From assembly GCF_900102785.1 (NCBI RefSeq), contig NZ_FNGC01000001.1, positions 1-35,389 of the forward strand: DNA of 35,389 nt. The letters run 5' to 3'. The translations under genes and the position numbers were made by a program. Below, piece after piece: positions 15,271 through 22,611 of the stretch (the first letter of the stretch is position 1; each line of letters opens with the position of its first letter). This DNA is from Arthrobacter sp. ok362 (GTDB lineage: Bacteria; Actinomycetota; Actinomycetes; Actinomycetales; Micrococcaceae). A model generated the notes under the pieces. That model searched no databases. It saw only the letters and a list, made by a program, of their open reading frames with translations, and was not told the DNA's origin.

Positions 15271-16260
15271 TTACTTCTGGTTTAGGATCCGCCGGGCGTC
15301 CCGCTGGGCCTGGAGCTCGTGCGGGCTCAGCGCCTGTCCGGTCAGGTACCCGGCTGCGGCCATGATCCGGCGCAGTTCCGCGACCGTGCGCGGCGTCGTC
15401 ACTCCCCGGTGTGCCATGGCGTGGCAGTTGGCGCAGAGCGGCACCAGGTCCGTGACGGGATCCAGTTCGTAGTTGCTGCCCAGCTGTGACACCGGGACCA
15501 GGTGATGGACCGGAATGAAGTCGTTGCCGATCTCCCCATAGGCGATTTCAAACGAGAACCCGCACACGGCGCAGCTGGTCCCGTGATGGGCGATGCAGGC
15601 CCGCCGCGCGTCCGGACTGTGTTCGTACCGGTTCACCTCTACCCGGCTGACCGCCGCCGCCGGGACGGTGCCGGGCACGGGCTCGGTGGGGTCGGCCGGC
15701 TGCGGGCCGAATTCGCTCCAGAGCCCGCGGAGCAACGGTTCGGCGGCCGGCTCGATCGTCACCCCGGATCCGTGCAGAGCCGCCCAGTCAATGCCGGGGC
15801 CGGCCTCCCGGAGGACGCCGGGCGGGATCTGGTCCCCGGCCGGCAGGAGGGAATCGAAGGCAACGCGGACGTAGCGCGGCTCGTCGCCACCGGAGCCGCC
15901 GGAGCCGCCGGTACCGCCGGTACCGCCGGAGCCGCCGGCGGTCGCCGCGGCGGCTCCGGTCGCCGAAGTCGCGCTGTCGGGTAAATCGGTGCCCGGCGTC
16001 ATGCTGTCCGGAAAATCTGAGTTTGGCGTCTGGGCGCGGGGTGCCGGGCGCTCCGAAACGATCACGCCGTGGCCGATCAGGCCGCGGCCGTGGCGGCCCT
16101 GGAGCACGAGCCACGCCTCCGCGCCGGATGCAATCTCCACATGGCGGCCCACATTCCAGCTGGCGAGGAACCGGCCCGTTTCGGCGACCTCCTGAAGGAC
16201 TGTCGGGTAGGTCCAGTCGTTCCATTCGTCGGGGTCCCAGACGAGGATGATCGCTGTCAT
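15271..16260 (-). CDS. EVE/PUA-like domain-HNH endonuclease fusion
   Basis: From the ATG at 16260 the protein has 329 residues. The N-terminal part (about 1-75) opens ILVWDPDEWNDW and continues through GRFLASWNVGRHVEI and GAEAWLVLQGRHGRGLIGHGVI, a pattern like EVE/PUA-type modified-base readers (tryptophan cage, GRGLIGHG strand). A Gly/Ser/Thr-only linker (about 109-125) follows, then the rest of the reader-like module (YVRVAFDSLLP). The C-terminal HNH domain (about 225-290) has CAVC (230-233), VHHLVPVS (His 252-253) and LVPLCANCHAMAH (276-284). Such fusions are predicted to cut DNA carrying modified cytosine, so this is a candidate phage-defence or modification-dependent nuclease. The frame extends upstream to 16479, but the extra residues are not protein-like. 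It is convergent with the CapK-like gene, 14 nt apart. Confidence 0.82.
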   Translation of the reverse strand: MTAIILVWDPDEWNDWTYPTVLQEVAETGRFLASWNVGRHVEIASGAEAWLVLQGRHGRGLIGHGVIVSERPAPRAQTPNSDFPDSMTPGTDLPDSATSATGAAAATAGGSGGTGGTGGSGGSGGDEPRYVRVAFDSLLPAGDQIPPGVLREAGPGIDWAALHGSGVTIEPAAEPLLRGLWSEFGPQPADPTEPVPGTVPAAAVSRVEVNRYEHSPDARRACIAHHGTSCAVCGFSFEIAYGEIGNDFIPVHHLVPVSQLGSNYELDPVTDLVPLCANCHAMAHRGVTTPRTVAELRRIMAAAGYLTGQALSPHELQAQRDARRILNQK

Positions 16261-16421
16261 GTGCCCATTGTCGCAGTGTCTGGGGTGCCGCGCGGCAGGG
16301 GCACCGGACCTGTTTTCCGGGCGGTTCCGGACCGGGATCCTGGGCTTGTTTCCTGGGCTCGGTTGCCAGGGCCAAGAGCATGGCACGGCGGTAAAATTGG
16401 ACTTAGAGGGGTGTTCGAGAA

Positions 16422-16610
16422 ATGTCCGGGTCCATCGACTCCATTGTCGTCTTTTTGCTCGTCTTCGCCGCAGTCTCACTGCTGGCGATCGCAGGCACGT
16501 TTGTCCTCATCTGGCGGGACGGCCACGGGCGGATTCCGCTGGAGCCCTCGGAACGGCCTTGGACGGCCGGAACCCTCCCCAGCCTCCCGTACTCCCAGGT
16601 ACGTCTCTAG
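16422..16610 (+). CDS. Small single-pass membrane protein of unknown function
   Basis: This 62-residue frame begins MSGSIDSIVVFLLVFAAVSL and has one clear membrane helix (about 7-30) followed by a short basic/polar tail with a proline-rich end. GAGGGG lies about 10 nt before the ATG. Its hydrophobicity pattern and ribosome-binding site support it as a gene. I do not recognise a family or function. It is transcribed away from the HNH gene and towards the lipoprotein gene. Confidence 0.6.
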   Translation: MSGSIDSIVVFLLVFAAVSLLAIAGTFVLIWRDGHGRIPLEPSERPWTAGTLPSLPYSQVRL

Positions 16611-16623
16611 ACTGCCGTTTCAA

Positions 16624-16680
16624 CCGTACGGCTTTTAGCCCGCACGGCTGTCAACCCGCACGGCTTTTAACCCGTACGGC
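16624..16680. repeat. 16-bp tandem repeat between convergent genes
   Basis: Three and a half units begin at 16624, 16640, 16656 and 16672. The consensus is CCGYACGGCTTTTAAC; CCGTACGG within it is a palindrome and the TTTTA part could act as a T-tract. The repeat covers the stop codon of the serine-hydrolase-like gene at 16667-16669. Confidence 0.85.
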
Positions 16681-17887
16681 CGCCTGCGGCCTGCACAGGC
16701 CCTGACGGCCCTGACGGCCCGTTCTGGCAGGTGGCGTTGAGGGTGTCCTCCGCTATGGCCTCCATTTCCTGCAGGATGCGGCTGGCCCCGGGCTGGAGCG
16801 GTTCCGGCGGGTAGGCCACGGCCATGGCGAGCTGCCGGGTGCCGTCCGAGCTGGTCATTGCGATGGTGCCGTAGCCGGGAACGTCGCCGGGATGGCCATA
16901 GTAGAAATCGTTCGTGCAGAGGTCATTCCAGCGGACCACGCCGAGCCCGTACCTGGCGTAGAGCGGGCTCTCCATTTGCGTGATGGTGTCCGGCTTGAGC
17001 AGCCGGTCCTGCAGCAAGGCGCGGTAGAACGTGTTCACGTCCGCCACGGAGGACACCATGCCGCCGGCGGCGTTGTCGATCTGCGCGGCGGGATAGGTGA
17101 CGTCGAGTTGTTTGGGGCCCAGCGCGATGTAGCCATGGACCATGGACGACGGCGGAGGCCCGGCGGCTGTCATCGAGGTTCCGTTCAACCCGAGCGGTTC
17201 GATGACGTCGGTGCGGATCACCTCGCCGATCGGCCGGCGCCGCAGGCGTTCGACGATCAAGGCCAGGGCAATGTAGTTCGAGTTGGAGTACTCAAATCCC
17301 TGGGCCAGCTTTGCCTTCCACGATATGCGGCCCGCCATGGCCAGCAGGTCCACCAGGCTCACCTTGGTGGTCAGCGCCTTCCGCACAGTCTCCGGATCGT
17401 ACAGCGGCCCGTCCACGGACGGCATCCCCGAACGGTGCTGCAGCAGTTGGCGCACGGTGACGGGTCCCGGCGGGTGCATCACCTTGTCAAAGTCCGGCAG
17501 GTAGGTGCTGACCGGTGCGTCCAGCTGGATCCGGCCTTCCTCGACCAGCTTCAGCACCGAGACCGCCACCATGGATTTGGTGATGCCGCCGACATGGACG
17601 GGGTCCGTTGCCTCGGCACGGGATCCGCCATCCAGATTCCTAACACCGTACGCCGCGGACCATTCGTCCCCGCCCACGCGGAGCTGGATGAGCACGGCAG
17701 GGGCGCCGTCGCCGAGCATTCTCCTGCCGAACTCTTCGAGCACCGCCCGGTAGCCGGAATCGGGCGGGAGCGGCTGGGCCGGCGGGTTCGGCCCGGGACT
17801 GCAGCCGCCCAGGGCCGCCGTGAGCGCGACGGCGACGATCGCGGCCGTGAGCCGGCGGAACGATGCTCGAGTCCAGGCCACCGCCAT
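16667..17887 (-). CDS. Lipoprotein of the beta-lactamase/esterase fold lacking the catalytic Ser
   Basis: The 406-residue protein has an N-terminal membrane stretch and a lipobox ending LGGC (Cys 29), so it should be anchored to the outer face of the membrane. The rest matches the class C beta-lactamase/D-aminopeptidase/esterase family: VSTYLPDF and VTVRQLLQHRSGMP after motif 1, YSNSNY (Tyr 200) as the YxN motif, and GHPGDVPGYG (HPG at 332-334) as the KTG-equivalent. Motif 1, normally SxTK, reads GITK at 101-104; the codon for residue 101 is GGC (17585-17587). The nucleophilic Ser is therefore missing, and the protein is probably a non-hydrolytic binding protein, unless a base error is present. 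AAGGA precedes the ATG by 6 nt. The C-terminus has short Gly-Pro-Ser repeats. Confidence 0.85.
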   Translation of the reverse strand: MAVAWTRASFRRLTAAIVAVALTAALGGCSPGPNPPAQPLPPDSGYRAVLEEFGRRMLGDGAPAVLIQLRVGGDEWSAAYGVRNLDGGSRAEATDPVHVGGITKSMVAVSVLKLVEEGRIQLDAPVSTYLPDFDKVMHPPGPVTVRQLLQHRSGMPSVDGPLYDPETVRKALTTKVSLVDLLAMAGRISWKAKLAQGFEYSNSNYIALALIVERLRRRPIGEVIRTDVIEPLGLNGTSMTAAGPPPSSMVHGYIALGPKQLDVTYPAAQIDNAAGGMVSSVADVNTFYRALLQDRLLKPDTITQMESPLYARYGLGVVRWNDLCTNDFYYGHPGDVPGYGTIAMTSSDGTRQLAMAVAYPPEPLQPGASRILQEMEAIAEDTLNATCQNGPSGPSGPVQAAGGRTG

Positions 17888-17980
17888 GATGGTCCTTCTT
17901 GCAGGTCGGGTTTGTGTCGGCGTAGGAGGGATGCCCCTGGCCGGGCACAGTCCTGACCCTTGTGATACTCCTCAGGCAGA

Positions 17981-18024
17981 CGGCGGGCGACTAGAGCCAT
18001 AAGTCATGGCTCTAGTCCCCGCCG
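17981..18024 (-). terminator. Strong hairpin overlapping the fdxA stop codon
   Basis: A perfect 12-bp stem (GACTAGAGCCAT at 17989-18000, ATGGCTCTAGTC at 18006-18017, loop AAGTC) is extended past a one-base bulge by seven more G/C pairs (CGGCGGG at 17981-17987 with CCCGCCG at 18018-18024). The fdxA TAG lies inside the arm. It has no T-tract but closes the catabolic operon, so it should stop transcription or protect the 3' end. Confidence 0.75.
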
Positions 18025-18347
18025 GCGGCGCCGGCCGTCGCGGGCGCGTCCGCCACCACAGGGTGGTCGCGGTGCAGGTTTCCGAGGGCTGAGGCGCCCT
18101 GCGGCGACCCCAGCTCCTCGAAGAACTCCACGTTGGCGCGCACGTAGTCGGCCCACTCGTCCGGGACATCGTCGGAGTAGTAGATCGCCTCCACCGGGCA
18201 CACGGGATCGCACGCGCCGCAGTCCACGCATTCGGACGGGTGGATGTAGAGCGAGCGTTCACCCTCGTACATGCAGTCCACCGGGCATTCGTCGATGCAG
18301 GCTTTGTCCTTCACATCCACACAGGGCTGGGCGATCACGTACGTCAT
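18012..18347 (-). CDS. fdxA: 7Fe ferredoxin of the FdxA type
   Basis: The 111-residue protein has the ligand pattern of FdxA ferredoxins: Cys 9, Cys 17 and Cys 50 for a 3Fe-4S cluster, and Cys 21, 40, 43 and 46 for a 4Fe-4S cluster (PCVDVKDKACIDECPVDC, then ECVDCGACDPVCPVEAI). It carries electrons at low potential in the cytoplasm. The C-terminal tail (about 65-111) is acidic then Ala/Gly-rich, as in actinobacterial homologues. It is the last gene of the operon, 6 nt after the aldehyde dehydrogenase stop; the ribosome-binding site is weak, which suggests coupled translation. Its place in this operon hints that it serves the FAD oxidoreductase or aldehyde dehydrogenase, though this is inference. 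Confidence 0.93.
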   Translation of the reverse strand: MTYVIAQPCVDVKDKACIDECPVDCMYEGERSLYIHPSECVDCGACDPVCPVEAIYYSDDVPDEWADYVRANVEFFEELGSPQGASALGNLHRDHPVVADAPATAGAAGGD

Positions 18348-18353
18348 GGCAGG

Positions 18354-19853
18354 CTACACACCCGTGTAGACGGTCTTGCCCCACGTGAAGAAGTCCAGCG
18401 CGGACTTGCCCTGTTCGCGGAACGTGTTGGTGGAGGAGTCCTTGACGCCGCCGAACGGCACGTTCAGGTCCAGCCCCGCCGTCGGACGGTTGACCTTGAT
18501 GACCCCGGCCTGGGCGCGGGCGGCGAAGTCCGTGGAGAGCGCCAGGGAGTCGGTGCAGATGCCGGCGGTGAGGCCGTAGCGGGAATCGTTGATCGCGGCG
18601 AGCCCGGCCTCATAGTCCGGGACCTCGAGGACGGCCACCACGGGTCCGAAAATCTCCTCGGTCACGGCGGCGTCGTCGAAGGGCAGGTCCGTGAGGACGG
18701 CGGCCGGGAAGAGGAAGCCGGCGTCCGTGCCGCCGTCGTACGCACCGTGCAGCAGCGTGGCGCCGCGTTCGACGGCGGTGCGCACCGCGGCCTGGTTCTG
18801 TTCGAACTGCTGGCTGCTCACAACGGCGCCCATCTTTGCGCCTTCGAGTCCGTCGCCGGCGGTGTACTGCGCGGCTTCCTCGGTGAGGGCCTCAAGGAAC
18901 GCAGCACGGATGCCGGGCGTGACGTAGACCCGGGACGTGGCGGTGCAGGCCTGGCCGGTGAGGCCGAACGCGCCGGCCGCCACCACCTGGGCGGCCCTGC
19001 GGGGATCGGCGTCGTCCAGGACCAGCACGCCGTTCTTGCCGCCCATTTCCAGCTGGACGCGGGCGCGGTGGGCGTTCAGGATCTCCTGCAGCCCGAGTCC
19101 CACCTTGGTGGAGCCGGTGAAGGACATCCCGGCGATGCGGGGATCGCGGGCCAGGGCGTCGCCCACCACGCGGCCCTTGCCGTGGACCACGTTGAACACG
19201 CCGGCGGGCAGTCCGGCGTCCTGCAGGGCGCGGGCCAGGTGCGAGGCGGAGAGCGGGGTGAGCTCGGCCGGCTTGATCACCACGGCGTTGCCGCTGATCA
19301 GTGCCGGGGCGGCCTTCCAGGCCGGGATGGCGATGGGGAAGTTCCACGGCGTGATCAGCCCGACGACGCCGAGCGGCTCGCGGCGGGTGGTGATGGTGGT
19401 GTCCGGCAGGCCGCTGGGCAGCACTTCGCCGGTGGCCGCCCAGCCGAGGGAACCGAAGAAGCGCAGCACGTCGGAAGCGCGCTTGACCTCGCCCTTGGCC
19501 TCAGCCAGAGTCTTGCCCTCTTCCCGGACGAGGTCTTCGGCGATCGCGGCCTGGCGGTCCAGCAGCAGGTTGCCGGCGGCCATCAGGATGGCGCCGCGGG
19601 ACGGGGCGGGCAGGGCGGCCCAGGCCGGCTGCGCGGCGGTGGCGGCGGTGATGGCGGCGTCGACGTCGGCTGCGGTGCCGCTGGGGGAGAGGGCGGCGAG
19701 CTCGCCCGGGCGGGCCGGGTTCATCCGCTCGGTGTCCGCCCCGCCGAGCCATTCGCCGTTGATGAGGTGCCGGGCGGTGATGAGGTCCCGCACGGTGGGG
19801 GTCTCGGTGGGGGTCTCGGTGACAGTTGAGAGATCTGTGTCGGTGGAAGTCAT
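18354..19853 (-). CDS. NAD(P)-dependent aldehyde dehydrogenase
   Basis: The 499-residue enzyme has all the family motifs: TPWNFPIAIPAWK for cofactor binding, FTGSTKVG, the general-base Glu 269 in QLEMGGKN, and the nucleophile Cys 303 in GQACTATSR, followed by EEIFGPV and PFGGVKDS. It oxidises an aldehyde to the acid. The overall sequence resembles 2,5-dioxovalerate (alpha-ketoglutarate semialdehyde) dehydrogenases, and the presence of a DHDPS-family gene two places upstream fits that, but the substrate is not proven. GAAGGA stands 5 nt before the ATG. The first 20 residues are a polar Thr-rich tail. Gene order places it between the SDR and the ferredoxin. Confidence 0.93.
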   Translation of the reverse strand: MTSTDTDLSTVTETPTETPTVRDLITARHLINGEWLGGADTERMNPARPGELAALSPSGTAADVDAAITAATAAQPAWAALPAPSRGAILMAAGNLLLDRQAAIAEDLVREEGKTLAEAKGEVKRASDVLRFFGSLGWAATGEVLPSGLPDTTITTRREPLGVVGLITPWNFPIAIPAWKAAPALISGNAVVIKPAELTPLSASHLARALQDAGLPAGVFNVVHGKGRVVGDALARDPRIAGMSFTGSTKVGLGLQEILNAHRARVQLEMGGKNGVLVLDDADPRRAAQVVAAGAFGLTGQACTATSRVYVTPGIRAAFLEALTEEAAQYTAGDGLEGAKMGAVVSSQQFEQNQAAVRTAVERGATLLHGAYDGGTDAGFLFPAAVLTDLPFDDAAVTEEIFGPVVAVLEVPDYEAGLAAINDSRYGLTAGICTDSLALSTDFAARAQAGVIKVNRPTAGLDLNVPFGGVKDSSTNTFREQGKSALDFFTWGKTVYTGV

Positions 19854-19895
19854 GGTGTTCCTTCGGGAGAGTCGGAGCAGGGTGTGTGCGGGCGG

Positions 19896-20681
19896 TCAGA
19901 GCCCGCGGATGAGGCCGCCGTCGCAGCGCAGTGCCACGCCGGTGATGTAGGAGGCCGGGGCGCTGCAGAGGAACGCCGCGGCGGCGCCGAATTCCTCGGG
20001 TTCGCCGTAGCGGCGGGCGGGGATGGTCTTGCGGGATTCGAGTTGGATTTCCTCGGGCGTGGTGCCCCGCCGCTTGGCGGCGGCCCGGTCCAGTTCCGCC
20101 ACCCGGTCCGTGGCGATGCGTCCGGGAAGGAGCATGTTGACCGTGACGGCGTCCAGCGCCACCTCGGCGGCGAGGGTCTTGAGGTAGCCGGCCAGTGCCG
20201 CGCGGCCGGTGTTGGACACGGCCAGGTTGGGCAGCGGCGCCACGACGCCGCTCGAACCGACGGCCAGGATCCGTCCCCAGCGCCGTTCCCGCATGCCCGG
20301 CAGGATGTGCGAGACCAGGGCGTGGTGCGGTTTGACCAGCTGTTCGAACGCCGCGGCGATGTCGTCGGCGCCGAGCGTGGCGGCCGCGCCGGGCTTCGGT
20401 CCGGGACCGTTGAGGACCAGGATGTCGATGGGCCCGAGCGCGTCCACGGTGCGTTCGACGGTGGCGGCCACGCCGTCGGCGGTGCTGAGGTCGGCTTCGA
20501 CGGCGACGGCGCTGTGCCCGTCGGCCTGGAGCCCGGCCGCGATCTCCTCGGCGCGCTCCCGGCGCCGGCCGGTGATGGCTACCCGTACGCCCTCGGCCGC
20601 GAGGGCCCGGGCGACGGCGAGGCCGAGTCCGCCGGTGGAGGCGGCCACCAGGGCGGTTTTCCCGCTGATTCCGAGGTCCAC
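19896..20681 (-). CDS. Divergent SDR-fold oxidoreductase without the Tyr-Lys pair
   Basis: The start is the GTG at 20681: its first base is the last base of the DHDPS-family stop (TAGTG) and GGGGAGG lies 5 nt upstream. The 261-residue protein has the cofactor loop AASTGGLGLA (about 13-22), NGPGPKPG in place of NNAG, and a closing YITGVALRCDGGL typical of ketoacyl reductase-like SDRs. The YxxxK site is replaced by SNTGR (156-160), followed by AALAGYLKTLA. This matches a known BKR-like SDR subgroup that lacks the classical tetrad, so the chemistry is uncertain. The open frame continues upstream through the whole DHDPS gene, but only as an out-of-frame shadow. Confidence 0.85.
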   Translation of the reverse strand: MDLGISGKTALVAASTGGLGLAVARALAAEGVRVAITGRRRERAEEIAAGLQADGHSAVAVEADLSTADGVAATVERTVDALGPIDILVLNGPGPKPGAAATLGADDIAAAFEQLVKPHHALVSHILPGMRERRWGRILAVGSSGVVAPLPNLAVSNTGRAALAGYLKTLAAEVALDAVTVNMLLPGRIATDRVAELDRAAAKRRGTTPEEIQLESRKTIPARRYGEPEEFGAAAAFLCSAPASYITGVALRCDGGLIRGL

Positions 20682-21613
20682 TAGTGCCTCCCCGCTGTGG
20701 TGAGGGCGGCGGCCGGATTCGGGCCAAGGGCCTTCGCGGCCTCGGCCAGATGCGTGCGCAGCCCCGTCCGGAGAACCTCCGGGAACGCCGCGGCCGGGGC
20801 CCGGACGCCGGCGTCGGCAATCAGTCCGCGCTGGTGCAGGCACTCCTTGCGGATCGCCAGCGCGATCTTGGCCTGCTGTTCGAAGTTGATCAGCGGCAGG
20901 TATGGCAGCAGGGCATCGCGGGCGGCCTCGTAGCCGTCCTTCTGCCATGCCCGCACGCAGGCGATGAGCGCTTCCGGGTAGGAGAACCCCGTCATCGCCC
21001 CGGCGGCGCCGGCCATAAGCTCGTCCAGCAGCCCCTGGCCGCCGAGCCCGCCGAACACGGAGACGTCCAGGGCTGCGGTCAGGTGTCCGATCGCCACAGA
21101 TGTGGGCGGGGCCTCGGCCTTGACCGCGGTGACGAAGCTGCAGGCCTGCACCACGGAAATGAGAGCCTCGGTGCTGATGTTGACGCCGCTGGCCAGGGGG
21201 TAGTCCTGCAGCACCACGTTGGCGCCGGTGGACTGGTGAACGGCGTTCAGGTGCGCGCTGACCACGCCGGGGTTGGCGGAGTTGGCCTGCACCATGACGG
21301 CAGCCAGCCGGTCCCCGGTGGCAGCCTGGATGGAACGGATTTCGTCGACGGCCGTGCCGGTGTAGAGGGAAGTCACTCCCACCACGAGGGGCAGGCGCGT
21401 TTCCTCCATGACCACTTCCAGGACCAGGCTGCGCTCGGCCGCAGTCAGGGCCGCGGCCTCGCCGAACACGCCCAGGACCGTGAGCCCGGTGGCGCCGATC
21501 GACTCGTAGTAGCCCACGAGTCCGGCCAGGCTGTCCGTGTCGATATCCAGGGCGCTGCCCTGGAACGGTGTGGCGACGACGCCCCACACGCCGGGTGTCA
21601 GTAACTCCCGCAT
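20681..21613 (-). CDS. DHDPS/N-acetylneuraminate lyase-family protein
   Basis: The 310-residue protein follows the TIM-barrel aldolase family. The Schiff-base Lys is at 165 in TAVKAE and the catalytic Tyr at 138 in LQDYP. The carboxylate-binding GTTGE loop reads GVFGE (48-52), so both threonines are lost. This argues against lysine biosynthesis and for a catabolic lyase or dehydratase with a different acid group. AAGGAG lies 6 nt before the ATG, and the stop overlaps the SDR start by one base. Together with the aldehyde dehydrogenase it could form a cleave-and-oxidise step; the substrate is unknown. Confidence 0.88.
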   Translation of the reverse strand: MRELLTPGVWGVVATPFQGSALDIDTDSLAGLVGYYESIGATGLTVLGVFGEAAALTAAERSLVLEVVMEETRLPLVVGVTSLYTGTAVDEIRSIQAATGDRLAAVMVQANSANPGVVSAHLNAVHQSTGANVVLQDYPLASGVNISTEALISVVQACSFVTAVKAEAPPTSVAIGHLTAALDVSVFGGLGGQGLLDELMAGAAGAMTGFSYPEALIACVRAWQKDGYEAARDALLPYLPLINFEQQAKIALAIRKECLHQRGLIADAGVRAPAAAFPEVLRTGLRTHLAEAAKALGPNPAAALTTAGRH

Positions 21614-21765
21614 TGGTTTCTCCTTCTAAGCTCTTGCTGTTCTTCGTGCGGCTGAATCTTCGGCTGAACTCACCCGACTGAACTCGTCTGTCCGCTGAGC
21701 TCTTCTGTCGGTTGAACTTCGCACCGCCTGGGTATCAGGCGGCGGAACGGCTAGCGGCCGTCTCT
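21614..21765 (-). other. Internal gap of the catabolic operon with hairpin
   Basis: The only sizeable gap between the operon's enzyme genes (152 nt). It holds a hairpin (CCGCCTG at 21724-21730, CAGGCGG at 21736-21742, 5-nt loop) and, towards the DHDPS gene, a degenerate series of CTGAAC/CTGAGC blocks spaced 12-18 nt. There is no T-tract. It may set relative expression of the two halves of the operon. Confidence 0.5.
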
Positions 21766-22611
21766 CTAATGTCCAGGCCAGAGCGGCGGGCGCTTCTCCT
21801 GGAAGGCGCGGACGCCCTCGGCGGAGTCCGCGCTGTCCAGCGCCGCCATGAGGGCCGGGAGCCGGAGCCCGCGGGCCTCGGTGGCGGTCAGGTGCGCGGT
21901 CTGCGTGACCATCTGCTTGACGGCCCGGACGGAGGTGGGGGCGCAGGCGAGGATCTGCTCCAGCCAGCGCTGCACGGCGGCGTCGAGCTCCTCCGCGGGG
22001 ACCACCTCATTGACCAGGCCCATGGACTGCATCTCCGCGGCCTCGGCCTTCCGCCCGGTCAGGAGCATGCCCATCGCCTGGGTGTACGGGATCCGGCGCA
22101 CCAGCTGGTGGATGCCGCCGTCGAGCGCCAGGCGCCCCACGCGCGGTTCCGTCAGCCCGAAGCGGGCGGTGTCCGCGGCGATCACGATGTCCGCGCCGAG
22201 CACGATCTCCATGCCGCCGCCCAGCGCGTAACCGTTGACCCGGGCGATTACCGGGATGTCCAGCGTGGTGCGCAGGCTGAGGCCGCCGAAGCCGTTCGGG
22301 TCCAGGCTGGCCCAGTACTCGAGGCCGGTCTTGTCCACGGCGGAGGCGGACATGTCCGCGCCCACGCAGAAGGCCCGGGTGCCGGCACCCGTGATGACCA
22401 CGGCCCGGACGTCGGGATCGGCTTCGAGCTGGTCCCAGATTTCATTGAGCCGGGCCTGGGCGCCGCCGTCAACGGCGTTGAGCACGTGCTGGCGGTCGAT
22501 GACCACCGTGGCGACGTGGTTCTCGATGGTCAGGGTGACCTTGTCCACTGTGTCCGGGACTGCCGTGTTCGGGACTGCGGCCGTCTTCTCGGCTGCGGAA
22601 ACGGCGGTCAT
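21766..22611 (-). CDS. Enoyl-CoA hydratase/isomerase family protein
   Basis: The 281-residue crotonase has the oxyanion-hole segments FCVGADMS and GYALGGGMEI, and both catalytic glutamates of true hydratases are present (Glu 135 in GGGMEI, Glu 155 in FGLTEPRVG). It should hydrate a 2-enoyl-CoA in the cytoplasm. The first 22 residues are a non-conserved Ala/Val-rich tail. Its ATG overlaps the CoA-transferase stop as ATGA, so translation is coupled. Because the preceding gene makes a CoA ester by transfer, a hydration of that ester or of its oxidation product is likely. Confidence 0.92.
   Translation of the reverse strand: MTAVSAAEKTAAVPNTAVPDTVDKVTLTIENHVATVVIDRQHVLNAVDGGAQARLNEIWDQLEADPDVRAVVITGAGTRAFCVGADMSASAVDKTGLEYWASLDPNGFGGLSLRTTLDIPVIARVNGYALGGGMEIVLGADIVIAADTARFGLTEPRVGRLALDGGIHQLVRRIPYTQAMGMLLTGRKAEAAEMQSMGLVNEVVPAEELDAAVQRWLEQILACAPTSVRAVKQMVTQTAHLTATEARGLRLPALMAALDSADSAEGVRAFQEKRPPLWPGH

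Noticed and set aside
15271..16479. Longer N-terminus for the HNH gene
   Set aside because: The extra 73 residues are Arg/Pro-rich and unlike a protein domain; MTAIILVWDP gives the natural start of the reader domain.
19896..21587. A 563-codon frame that would fuse the SDR with an upstream 300-residue extension
   Set aside because: The extension is read out of frame over the DHDPS-family gene; the SDR has its own GTG with GGGGAGG and a TAGTG overlap.
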